This document shows positions 23,870 through 32,900 of a stretch of 40,669 nt of DNA, one piece after another. The position numbers were made by a program, and so were the translations under genes. The stretch spans positions 1-40,669 of the forward strand of contig CAZVYG010000045.1 of NCBI GenBank assembly GCA_964631605.1. Reading direction: 5' to 3'. The notes beneath the pieces were generated by a model. The model was given only the letters and a program-made list of their open reading frames with translations, did not search any database and was not told the origin of the DNA. The stretch's first letter is position 1. The number at the start of each line of letters is the position of its first letter. This stretch comes from JARKQH01 sp964631605. Its GTDB lineage: Bacteria > Verrucomicrobiota > Verrucomicrobiia > Limisphaerales > UBA8199.

Positions 23870-25663
23870 ATGAAAACAATGATTATTCGCAAAGGCAGGA
23901 ACCTCGGCAGCACGCTGGCGGTGGTGCTCATCATCTCCGCCATCCTTGCGTTCAGCGTCGCCGGTTATCTTTCGCTGGTGGAACACCAGAACGTCATGGG
24001 CGTCCGATCGCAATATTGGAACCTGGCCATCGCCGTTGTGGAGGCGGGGATCGAGGAGGGCTTGCAACACCTCAATACCAACTTCGAGAATCTGGACAGC
24101 AACGGCTGGTCCCGCAACGGCAATCTTTATACCCGCAGCCAAACGTTGAGCGACGGCAGCCGCTACACCTGCGTCATTGACATGACCAGCAGCAGCCTTC
24201 CGGCCATCACCGCGCGCGCCGATATCCGGCTGCCCGCCCTCGCCGCCTCCTCCACCGTGCTCTTCGCCGCGATCGGCACGCCTCAACCCCAGTACGCGAG
24301 CGTCAGCCGCGCCGTGCGGGTGCGCTGCGCCAAGAACGGCCTGTTCACCGCCGCCCTCGTGTCCAGGCATGTGATTGACCTGAATGGCAACGGCGTTTAT
24401 ACGGACAGCTACGACTCCAGCAATCCCCAGAAGAGCACCAACGGCCGCTACGACCCAAACAAGTTTTCGGGAGACCGTGGCGACATTGCCAGCATCGGCG
24501 GCCTGGTGGATTACGTCAGCATTCAGAATGCAAACATCTACGGCCGGGTCCATACCTCCCCGAACCAACCGGTTTCCATCGGCAGCCAGGGCGGCATTGG
24601 GCCGCATGGACACCAGGTCGGCACCATCGCCGAGGCCGAAGCGCGGGGATATGTCCTGCGCGACGCCAACTTCACGTTCCCCGACACGACGCTTCCGAGC
24701 ATCGCCGGCCTCATGCCAACCCAAGGCCGCACGAACATCGTGGCCAGCTACACCTTTACCACCAACGCGGTCACCACCCTTAACTACCCGGCCTCGGCTC
24801 CCCCGGGCGGTGTGGCCACCAACTTGAGCTACACCACCACCTCCGCCCTGCCCTACCCGGTGCCGACAGGCGTCCTGACCAACTACGATCTGGTCACCAC
24901 GGCGACGCCGCCCAATCCGCCGGTCCCGGGAACGACCACCAATATCCTCACCTCCATCACCACCGGCGGCTATCCCGCCGCCGGAACTTATGTCGGGGGC
25001 ATCACCACCAATTACAGCAAGAATGGCAAGTCCATCAGCAGCTACACCTACAATAAGATAACCGGCAGGACTTACACGTACCCCCTTACGACCTATACCT
25101 ACCCTTGTTACACCTACACCTACGATGCCGTCGCGACCAGTGTCACTTATACGACCAATTACTACGACCACGTTGTGGACGCCAACACAACCAACTACGC
25201 CATGGCCTTGACGGGCAAGACTCTCATCGCCGGACCCAACGCCTGCCTCATCCTGCCAAACGGACTCTCTGGCGGCGAGAACTTCACCATCGCGCAGGGG
25301 GCGAGTGTCGTCGTTTACAGTGGCGGCACCGAGGTTTCGGTCAGCGGCAATCAAGTGTTAAACCCCAATGGTTTTGCCGGAAGTTTCATCGTTCTTTGCG
25401 CGCCCACCGTCACCTCGTTCACGCTCAACGGCAACGGCGAGTTTACCGGGGTTCTTGTGGCCCCCGAAGCCGACTTGAAACTGAACGGCGGCGGCAACAG
25501 TTCCCAGGATTTCTGTGGCTGCCTCATGGTCAGGAATGTGAGGCTCAACGGTCACTTCAGGTTCCATTGGGACGAGGCGCTGGAGAACCTTCGCGGCCCC
25601 AGCCGCTTCCTCATCCGTTCGTGGGATGAGGTGGATCCGGACTCCGTAGCCTCAGCGAATTGA
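23870..25663 (+). CDS. large PilX-like protein with Tyr/Thr-rich segment
   Basis: A 597-residue exported protein. The N-terminus (MKTMIIRKGRNLGSTLAVVL then IISAILAFSVAGYLSLVEHQ) resembles PilX-type minor pilins, though without the canonical prepilin GFTLxE. Residues about 40-170 are a pilin-like domain with N-terminal helix (YWNLAIAVVEAGIEEGLQHL). Around residues 385-445 there is a Tyr/Thr-rich low-complexity stretch (TYTYPLTTYTYPCYTYTYD). The C-terminal 150 residues are beta-rich (GASVVVYSGGTEVSVSGNQV; FTGVLVAPEADLKLNGGG), resembling the DUF7305/PilX-adhesin type. It is probably a surface adhesin placed at the pilus tip. A neighbouring GC-rich antisense frame of similar length is an artefact. 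Confidence 0.75.
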   Translation: MKTMIIRKGRNLGSTLAVVLIISAILAFSVAGYLSLVEHQNVMGVRSQYWNLAIAVVEAGIEEGLQHLNTNFENLDSNGWSRNGNLYTRSQTLSDGSRYTCVIDMTSSSLPAITARADIRLPALAASSTVLFAAIGTPQPQYASVSRAVRVRCAKNGLFTAALVSRHVIDLNGNGVYTDSYDSSNPQKSTNGRYDPNKFSGDRGDIASIGGLVDYVSIQNANIYGRVHTSPNQPVSIGSQGGIGPHGHQVGTIAEAEARGYVLRDANFTFPDTTLPSIAGLMPTQGRTNIVASYTFTTNAVTTLNYPASAPPGGVATNLSYTTTSALPYPVPTGVLTNYDLVTTATPPNPPVPGTTTNILTSITTGGYPAAGTYVGGITTNYSKNGKSISSYTYNKITGRTYTYPLTTYTYPCYTYTYDAVATSVTYTTNYYDHVVDANTTNYAMALTGKTLIAGPNACLILPNGLSGGENFTIAQGASVVVYSGGTEVSVSGNQVLNPNGFAGSFIVLCAPTVTSFTLNGNGEFTGVLVAPEADLKLNGGGNSSQDFCGCLMVRNVRLNGHFRFHWDEALENLRGPSRFLIRSWDEVDPDSVASAN

Positions 25664-25850
25664 CGGGACGGAACAACCTCAACCGGAATTGGTGGATTGC
25701 GGGGCGCTGGACGGGTTTGGGTTCCCACCGCCTTCCGGAGCGCGCCGCGGGCGAAATGCCCCGCCCGCCCGCGGGTCGGCCCCCGGTTGACCAGAAGCGG
25801 GTCCGCTCAGCGGTCGGCTGACGCCGCGCCGGGCAGGCCTCGCAAGCCGC

Positions 25851-26201
25851 TTATCCGCCTTGCAGGTTCATGAAATCGCCGAAAACCGCCTCGAGCGGTT
25901 CGGCGGAAAAGTCGGGCCGGTTCTCGAGGAACACCACCAGACAAGCGCCGTCGGCGCGCGGGGCGAGGTGAATCTGGACGTGCTCGAACGTCCAGCAAAT
26001 TCGTTGCGGATCGGGGGCCTGGTGCCTCAGGCTGTCGGCGGCGACCGCCAGGCGGGTCATGGCCTGCTGAATCTGGGCCGGGCTGAACCAGGCTTTCGAG
26101 ACGCGTTGTTGCACCCGGCCGTCCGGCGAACGGAGCGCGCAGGCGACCACGCCCGGGAGGGTCAGGCAGCGCTCGCAAAACGCCTGGGTAGTCGGATTCA
26201 T
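25851..26201 (-). CDS. small protein, possibly roadblock/LC7-like
   Basis: A 116-residue cytoplasmic protein. It opens LPGVVACALRSPDGRV, close to the LPGVxGAxLxxxDG start of MglB/roadblock proteins, then helix AQIQQAMTRLAVAADSLR and strands WTFEHVQIHLAPRADGACLVVFLE. The fold guess is moderate. It overlaps the receiver-PATAN gene by ATGA, so the two products probably work together; roadblock proteins often regulate small Ras-like GTPases, but no such GTPase is in the window. Confidence 0.6.
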   Translation of the reverse strand: MNPTTQAFCERCLTLPGVVACALRSPDGRVQQRVSKAWFSPAQIQQAMTRLAVAADSLRHQAPDPQRICWTFEHVQIHLAPRADGACLVVFLENRPDFSAEPLEAVFGDFMNLQGG

Positions 26202-27271
26202 CTGCCTGGAGAGGGGCTGCGCGAGGTGCGCAGAAACACACGCCGGTTGACTTGCAGGTCGCAGACGATGCGGCCCCGCGGCAATACGATTTCGAGCCGG
26301 TCAAAGCGCCCGACCGGCAAAAGGCCGCTGACCTGGGCGGTCTGCTGCCGGAGCTGCTCGAGGAATTGCACCCGCTGGTCCAACGCCTGGCAGTGCCACT
26401 CGTCCAAAACCTCGCCGGTGCCCGAGCAAAGCACCAGCTCTTCGATCTGCACCGGGCTTGCAGCCGGGACCTTTCCCGCTTCGGCAGAGAGGGTCTGCTC
26501 CGGGACCCCGGGCGCCTCAATAGCCGCCGGGGGCGGGCTGACCGGCGGGGGCTCGCCGGTCTGCTCATCGCTGAGCCGCGCCGCCTCCATGAGCAGGAAT
26601 TCGTATTGACCATTGATGGTGCGGTCCGGAGGCGGCGTAAAGGGAAGCAGATTGAATTCCCCCCCTCGCAACGCCAGCAAACTGTAGAGGGCGACTTCGC
26701 CCTGGACCGACCCGGTTTCCGCATGAACGATCTCCCCATCCCGAATGAAAATGCGCCCGCGCACCTTGCCGGTGAAAACCTCCAGCACCGACGACTTGCG
26801 TCCCAGGCATTCCATCTGCAGCACGTCCTGCAGTCCCACCCGGCGCATAATGCCACGGAAACCCTCCTGCGCGGCGGCATCGGTCAGAGCGTCCAGCGCG
26901 GCGAAGATCGCCTGGTAACCGGCGGCGGCGGCGGGCTTCTCCAGAAACAGAACCGCCCCGCCATCCAGACTCGCTTTGCGGCTTTGCTCGGTGGCCAGGC
27001 CGGTGAGCATCACCACCTGCAGGCCGGGATGGGTGCGGCGCAACAAGCGCAGGAACTCCAGGCCATCCATGACCGGCATGCCAATGTCCAGGACGGCCAC
27101 ATCAATGCTGTGCTCGCGAAGCAACGCCAGGGCCCGCGCATGGTTCTCCGCGGTAAACACCTCCCAGGCGCCGTGCGACAACTCCCGAAACAGCTCCGCC
27201 ATGCCGGTCACGAAACCAGCATCATCGTCCACGAACAGAAACCGCTTTTGCCTGCCGCCTGCAATTGACAT
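26198..27271 (-). CDS. response regulator with receiver and PATAN (DUF4388) domains
   Basis: A 357-residue cytoplasmic protein. Residues 9-130 are a receiver with an acidic pair (FLFVDDDAGF), phosphoacceptor Asp in VAVLDIGMPVMDG, VMLTG and the KP motif (FLEKPA). A PATAN/DUF4388 domain follows (GLQDVLQMECLGRKSSVLEV; GRIFIRDGEIVHAETGSVQG; GEFNLLPFTPPPDR). A Pro-rich linker then leads to a C-terminal domain of about 90 residues (VLCSGTGEVLDEW... FDRLEIVLPRGRIVCDLQ) of unknown type, where the strand pattern echoes roadblock/LC7 sensors. The start ATGTCAATTGCAGG at 27271 gives the receiver directly; an open extension upstream to 27472 is not supported. Confidence 0.82.
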   Translation of the reverse strand: MSIAGGRQKRFLFVDDDAGFVTGMAELFRELSHGAWEVFTAENHARALALLREHSIDVAVLDIGMPVMDGLEFLRLLRRTHPGLQVVMLTGLATEQSRKASLDGGAVLFLEKPAAAAGYQAIFAALDALTDAAAQEGFRGIMRRVGLQDVLQMECLGRKSSVLEVFTGKVRGRIFIRDGEIVHAETGSVQGEVALYSLLALRGGEFNLLPFTPPPDRTINGQYEFLLMEAARLSDEQTGEPPPVSPPPAAIEAPGVPEQTLSAEAGKVPAASPVQIEELVLCSGTGEVLDEWHCQALDQRVQFLEQLRQQTAQVSGLLPVGRFDRLEIVLPRGRIVCDLQVNRRVFLRTSRSPSPGR

Positions 27272-27402
27272 ATACGGGTCGCAGCTAGATACGGAGCATT
27301 CAAACTTGATTCTGCACACCTGCGGCGTTGTTGTCCACGCGAAAGCAGGTCGGAACGCGGGCGCGCCCGCGGCGCTGGGGAGTCTGGGAACGAGGTTTTG
27401 TG

Positions 27403-28815
27403 TCAGGCGGTGGGACTGATGTCCGCCTGTGAAGTGGCGCCGAGGGCGTTCATGGCCTGTTCGGCAGCCCACCGCACGCCCGGATCATTATCAGTCAGCG
27501 CGCGCGCCAGGGCCGCCTCGACGCGGCTTTCTCCCAGGCGTCCCAAAGCCTCGGCAGCCGCCTGGCGAAGGTCGCGGTCGCGGTCGCAGAGCATCGCCAG
27601 ATATAAACTCACCGCCAGCTTGCGGCGTTTGAGAGGCGACGAAGCCACCGCCTCCTCGTCCCCCTCCTCCTCCGGGGCCGGGGCGTCTTTCGGCGGCAGC
27701 GCTCCGAGGCTCACGAGCAATTGCTCCACAAAATGCCGGGCTCCCGAATCGGCGTCGTCCAGCGAGGCCTTGAGCTGCTCGACCACCACCTCGGCTTCGG
27801 GCGACCGACTCCATTCCGGGTCAATCCGGGCCAGCGCTCCCGAGGCAATCCGTCTGACGCCGCTGTGGGGATCCTTCAGCGCCAGCACCAAAGGGCCGAT
27901 GGCCTGCCGGTCACTGAGGTTGCCCAGGGCCATGGCGCCGGCTTCCCGCACGTCGGCGTCGCCGTCCTGCAGCGCCCGCGTCAGCGAACCCACCGCCCGC
28001 GGGTCCCGAAACCGCCCCAGCGCTTCCGCCGCCGCGCGCCGAACATCCCAATTGGAATCCTCCAGCAACGCCTGGATCAACAGCACCGCGGACTCCGCCC
28101 CGAGGCGGCTGAGACTCTCGATGGCGGCGACGCGAACACCGCTGTTGGCATGGCGCAGCATCGGCACGACAGCCTCAACGGCATCCGCGCCCCCCTGATT
28201 GCTGATCGCGTCCAGCGCGGCGATGGCCACGGCGGCGTCGGGTGATTTCAGCGCTTGAAGCAGGACTTGACGGCTGCGGGGGTGATGAATCGAGCCCAAA
28301 GCCTCGACCGCGCGCACCCGCGCGCCATAAGCGGCGGAATGCAGCGCCCCCTCCAGCGCCTCGACCGCTTCCGGGCCGAACGAGGCCGCTCTGGAGAACT
28401 GGCCCCGAGCCACCGCCATCCAAATCTGCTCCCAACGGCTCGTGGGCTGCCAGTTCAACGACTCCAAAGTCTGGGCCGCGCAAACCCGCACGCTCGCATC
28501 GCCATGCCTCAACAGCGCCGCCAAAACCACGACTACCCGCTCGTTGGGCGTGCGGCGCAGCGCCCCAACCGCTGCGCGCACGACGCTCGCGTCCCGGTCC
28601 TGCAAGGCGCCGACCAGCGCCTCAATGCAACCCTCCTCCTGCAGTTGCCCGAGCGCCGTCACCGCCAACCGCCGCACCTCCGCATCCGCATCGCTCAGCA
28701 GCGCCCGCAACAGGCGCACATGCCGCGCGGACGGCGCCTGGCACAGTCCTTCGACCGCTTTCCGGCGCACGGCGGCATTCTTCGACTTAAGCTGGCGTTG
28801 CGTCCACCAGAGCAT
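27403..28815 (-). CDS. HEAT-repeat protein
   Basis: A 470-residue all-helical protein made almost wholly of HEAT-like repeats with the pattern L-DxDxxVRxxAAxALGxL, e.g. LLSDADAEVRRLAVTALGQL, LEDSNWDVRRAAAEALGRF, LQDGDADVREAGAMALGNL and LTDNDPGVRWAAEQAMNAL. A charged break (PPKDAPAPEEEGDEEA) splits the array before the last two repeats. No catalytic motif is seen, so it is a scaffold or, if similar to PBS-lyase HEAT proteins, a bilin-lyase-like protein, though nothing suggests bilins here. The ATG at 28815 is preceded by GAGGGG at 8 nt; a GTG at 28821 is also possible. It is divergent from the GrpE-like gene. Confidence 0.85.
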   Translation of the reverse strand: MLWWTQRQLKSKNAAVRRKAVEGLCQAPSARHVRLLRALLSDADAEVRRLAVTALGQLQEEGCIEALVGALQDRDASVVRAAVGALRRTPNERVVVVLAALLRHGDASVRVCAAQTLESLNWQPTSRWEQIWMAVARGQFSRAASFGPEAVEALEGALHSAAYGARVRAVEALGSIHHPRSRQVLLQALKSPDAAVAIAALDAISNQGGADAVEAVVPMLRHANSGVRVAAIESLSRLGAESAVLLIQALLEDSNWDVRRAAAEALGRFRDPRAVGSLTRALQDGDADVREAGAMALGNLSDRQAIGPLVLALKDPHSGVRRIASGALARIDPEWSRSPEAEVVVEQLKASLDDADSGARHFVEQLLVSLGALPPKDAPAPEEEGDEEAVASSPLKRRKLAVSLYLAMLCDRDRDLRQAAAEALGRLGESRVEAALARALTDNDPGVRWAAEQAMNALGATSQADISPTA

Positions 28816-29027
28816 AGACACTTCCCCTCTTACCCCATGCAGCCTTCACTGTCACGCTCAGACCTGCTTGAAACATGCCAGGGAATCAAGGGCTCTGGAG
28901 GAGAACGGACTCTCGATTCTCCCTTGGCCAAAGGAACACCCGGCAACCTGCTGCAGAATGGCCCCAGGGGACACCCCTCCCATTCACCAAGCTTGATGTG
29001 CCCAACCCCTTCCCTTAATCCTACAGC

Positions 29028-29897
29028 ATGCTTGATCATCTGAGCCCGCGGTTGCACAAGTGGCCTTTCTTCCTGGGGGACGCCCTCTTGTTGGGGTTGG
29101 CCTGGTTCATTTATACCCAGGGCGCACATCCCCTGGGCGGCCGCGAATTGGCGCTCGTGACGCTCTGCGTTCTGGCGGGGGCGGGGATGGCAATTCTCCC
29201 CTTTGTGCTCGAGTATCGCGCGGCAGTCAAAGTGGCCGAAGCGGGGGCGCTGACTTCCGTCGTGGCTCAAATCGGGGACCTGGCCAAGGTCGCCGAGCAG
29301 ATTTCCGGCGCCACCAGCCGCTGGCAGCTTGCCCAGGAGGCCGCCGACCAGACCGCGGACGCGGCCCGGGCGATTGCGGAACGGATGACGGCTGAGGTTC
29401 AAGGTTTCAAGGAGTTCATGAAAGGGGCCAACGAGAGCGAAAAAGCCACCCTGCGGCTGGAGGTCGAGAAATTGCGGCGGGCCGAGCAGGACTGGCTGCA
29501 GGTGATCGTTCGAATCCTCGATCACGTGTTTGCGCTGCACCGCGCGGCCGTGCAGTCCGGTCAAGCGCGGGTCATCGAGCAGATTTCGCGGTTTCAGTTG
29601 GCCTGCCGCGAAGCCGCTCGCCGGGTGGGTTTGGTGCCTTTTGTCGTCGAAGCCGGCGAGGCGTTCAACCCTGAGAAACATCAGTGGGTGGAGGGCAAGG
29701 AGAATCCCCCGCCGAACGCCTCCGTGGCGGAGACCCTCGCCCCCGGCTTCACCTTCCAAGGCCGTCTGCTCCGCCCGCCCCTGGTGAGGCTTCAATCCAG
29801 TCCGGGCACTCAGGCCGCCGCTGCTCCGGAGGGTTCCGCCGCCCCCGACCAGGCCCAATTGCCGCTGGCTGGCGCACCGGATGCTCTGGGAGCCTGA
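29028..29897 (+). CDS. membrane-anchored GrpE-like protein
   Basis: A 289-residue protein with two predicted N-terminal membrane helices (residues 12-30, PFFLGDALLLGLAWFIY; residues 41-62, LALVTLCVLAGAGMAILPFV). A long helical coiled-coil region follows (about 68-165). The end matches GrpE: the helices LRRAEQDWLQVIVRILDHVF and IEQISRFQLACREAARR, then the beta head GLVPFVVEAGEAFNPEKHQW, PPPNASVAETLAPGFTFQGR and LLRPPLVRL. In GrpE this part (GLxPI...GxxFxPxxHEAV...GYxLxGRVLRPAxV) grips DnaK and opens its nucleotide site. The Ala/Pro tail is disordered. No dnaK or dnaJ gene is nearby. The likely role is to bring a nucleotide-exchange factor, or a DnaK-like protein, to the membrane; this is an inference. 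Confidence 0.7.
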   Translation: MLDHLSPRLHKWPFFLGDALLLGLAWFIYTQGAHPLGGRELALVTLCVLAGAGMAILPFVLEYRAAVKVAEAGALTSVVAQIGDLAKVAEQISGATSRWQLAQEAADQTADAARAIAERMTAEVQGFKEFMKGANESEKATLRLEVEKLRRAEQDWLQVIVRILDHVFALHRAAVQSGQARVIEQISRFQLACREAARRVGLVPFVVEAGEAFNPEKHQWVEGKENPPPNASVAETLAPGFTFQGRLLRPPLVRLQSSPGTQAAAAPEGSAAPDQAQLPLAGAPDALGA

Positions 29898-29954
29898 GCC
29901 TGAACCCCGCGAGCGTTGCGCCGAGGCGCGACGCCAATAGTCTCGACTCAATCT

Positions 29955-32900
29955 CTAAGTCAGGCTGACCTTCACCGCCTGGCCCGGACGGAGGAAATAC
30001 AGCCACGCCTCGGTCACCGGCCGCTGGTAAGTGCCAGCGAGCGCCTCAGCGTAAATCTTGATTTGCGGCGCATAAAACTCCGTCCTGGCGCCGACTTCTC
30101 CCGGTTCAATGTGGTCAGTCTTGAAGTCCACAAGCCAGATGGCCTCCGGCTGCAACAACACCAGGTCCGCCACGCCCTGAACCACAATAAACTCCTCCTC
30201 CAGTCCCGGCTCGAACTCCAATCCCGTGAGCCGGCTCAAATCTGCGGCCGAAAACCGGGCGGTGAAGGCCAGTTCGCGCCTCAGGTCGGCGCGACGGGCG
30301 AGCAGTCTCGAGCCAAGGTCCGACTGCCAGAATCTGGCGATGGTTTCCAAATCCAGCGCTGCCGCCTGCTCCCGGTCAAGCCGGCCTTCCTGGACGAGAC
30401 GGTTGGCTTCCTCCCTGAGGGTGTCGAGACTCGACACCCGCTCGAGGTTGACACTCTCGAGGAACACATGGTGCGCGGTGCCTATATCCGCGCCTTTGGC
30501 GCCCGCGCGGCGGGCGGCCAGGCGACGTTGGCGGACCGCGCGAGCCGGCTCCCGGCTGGCGAGCAGAGAAACCGCCGGGTCATCCTCCGTTGCTTGACAC
30601 CGCAGTTCAGACACGCTGGCCTTGGCCGCCTGACGCGTCGCGGCGGGATGGGGGTACCGCCAACCCAGCCGGTCCAGCAATTCCTGGAGGAGCGGGGACG
30701 CAAGCGCCGGAGCTGCTTCCTCGACACCGGGGATTGGGGCGGCGGGCGGTCGTGCCGGCTCCGGAATCGGGCCCTGGTCGCAGAGGGTCCAGCGCAATCC
30801 TCCCCCCTGCCCCTCGGTCACCCCCTCCGGAACCGGTCCCGCGTTGCGCGCAAACCAGAAGGCGAGCCAATCGGCCAGGCTGCGCGCGAGCTCGGGCGCG
30901 GGGGCGGTCTCCGGCTGCTGCCACTGCTGCCAAAAGCGTTTTGCGGGAACGCTTGCGCTCAGCAGCAGGGTATCTCGGGCCCGCGTCATGCCGACGTAAA
31001 GCAGGCGCAATTCCTCACCCAACAACTCGGCGCGCTGACGCCGCCGCGCCAGCCAATAAGGCAGACTCGGGTAACGCTGGCCGGCGTGAGGCGGCTTGAT
31101 CCGCGGACACAGGCCATACTCCTCGTCCAGAATGATCTCGGCCCGCAGGTCCGATTCGTTGAACTTCCGGGCCAGGTCTGCCAGCACGACGATTGGAAAT
31201 TCAAGTCCCTTGCTCTGATGGATGCTCAGGAGGCGGACCGCGTCCCGGGTGATGGCCGCCGGAACTTCCGGCTCGGCGCCGGCCTCCTGTTGCGCCTGGA
31301 CGAACTGCAGGAACCGGAAGAGGCCCTGGCGGTGGCACTGATCGAACTGCCGCGCCAGGCTGACCAGCCGGCGGATGTTGGCATAACGTTGCTCGCCCCG
31401 CTCCTGCGCCCGCTGCCAGTCCGCGTAGTGGGTCTCCGCCAGGATGCTCTCCAGGCACTGTGACAGGGACACCTGCCGCGCCAAATCCCGCCATCGCGCC
31501 ACGCGGCCCAGGAAAAGACCCACCTTCTCCAAAGCGGCCGCCGCCGGTTCCTGGCAAGCCGGCCCTGCGGCCGCTGTCTCTGCGCGCGACCGTTGTGCCT
31601 CGTGCCAGCGAACCAGGGCCGTCCAGTAATGCGCCTTCACCACCGCAAGCCGGATCAGGGCCAGCTCATCCACCGACAGCCCAACCAGCGGCGAGCGCAG
31701 CACCGCCAGCAACGGCAGATCCTGCAACGGATTATCCAGCACCTGCAGCAGGCTCAGCAGGTCCATGATCTCCAGCGTCTGATAGAAGTCGCCCCGGGCG
31801 GCTTCCAGCGGAATGTTCAGCCGCGCGAATTCCTTGGCATAACTTTCGGCTCTGCCCGAGGGGGCTCGCAGCAAAACCGCCATGTCGCTCCATCGCGCCG
31901 GCCGAAACCGCCGCTCGTCCTCGTCCCAAATCAGGTGCCCCTCGTCGCGCCAGCGCAGCAATCGCAGCGCCACGCTGCGGGCCTCCTTCTCCGCCTCGGC
32001 CATGTCCTGCCAGGGGTTGTCCCCTTCCTCCTCATCCGCAGCCGCCCCGTTGTCATCCTCCTGGCCCGTGAGGCGCAGCAGCAGTTCCACCCGCGGCGCG
32101 ACGTCAGCCGCGCGGGACAGCGCCGCGCGTTCCCGCGGGGCCCCGAACCGCAGCCGCGCCATTTCATCGTAGGCCACCCCGCCGCAGTCAGGGCGCATCA
32201 GGGGGCCGAAAAACGAGTTGACGAACTCGAGCAGCCCCTCCCGGCTGCGAAAATTGTCCTGCAAGGGGATCACCGTGCCGGCGCCCCCCTCCCACGTGGC
32301 GGCATAGTGGCGAAAGATGCGCGGGTCGGCGAGCCGGAACCGGTAGATGCTTTGCTTGATGTCGCCCACGAGGAACCGGTTGGCGGCCGGAGGCTCGCCG
32401 CTGAGGAGCTCGATGATTTTGTCCTGCGCGGCGTTGATGTCCTGGTATTCATCCACGAACACAAAGCGGAGTTGCCGCTGCCAGTGGCGGGCAATGGCGC
32501 TGGGCTGGCCGGTCGTCGAATCCCACAGCAAGCGCAGCGCGTATTGCTCGAGGTCGTGGAAATCCAGCACGCCGAGTTCCCGTTTGGCGGCGGCAAAGTC
32601 AGCGGCGAATTCGCGGGCCAATCCCAACAACGTGATCATGTGCGGCCGCGACCATTCCCAGTCTTCCGCCAGCGGGTCCGCCCCGCCCCCCCCGGCCAGC
32701 GCGGCCAGGAACTCGACCTCGTCAAAAAACCATTCCAGCGGCTTGAGCCAGGTCTTTTTGCATCCGCGAGGACAGGCCGCCGGAATCGCGCTGAGTTCGC
32801 TCAGCAGGTCGCCCAGGTCCTTGCCGGTCGCCGCGCCCGGACTTGCCTCCAGCAGCGCAACGCACCGGGCGGCCAGGTCGTTGCCGGTCATCGCGCTTAA

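Noticed and set aside
23735..25354. 539-residue minus-strand open frame
   Set aside because: It is antisense to the PilX-like gene and consists of low-complexity Gly/Val/Arg repeats.
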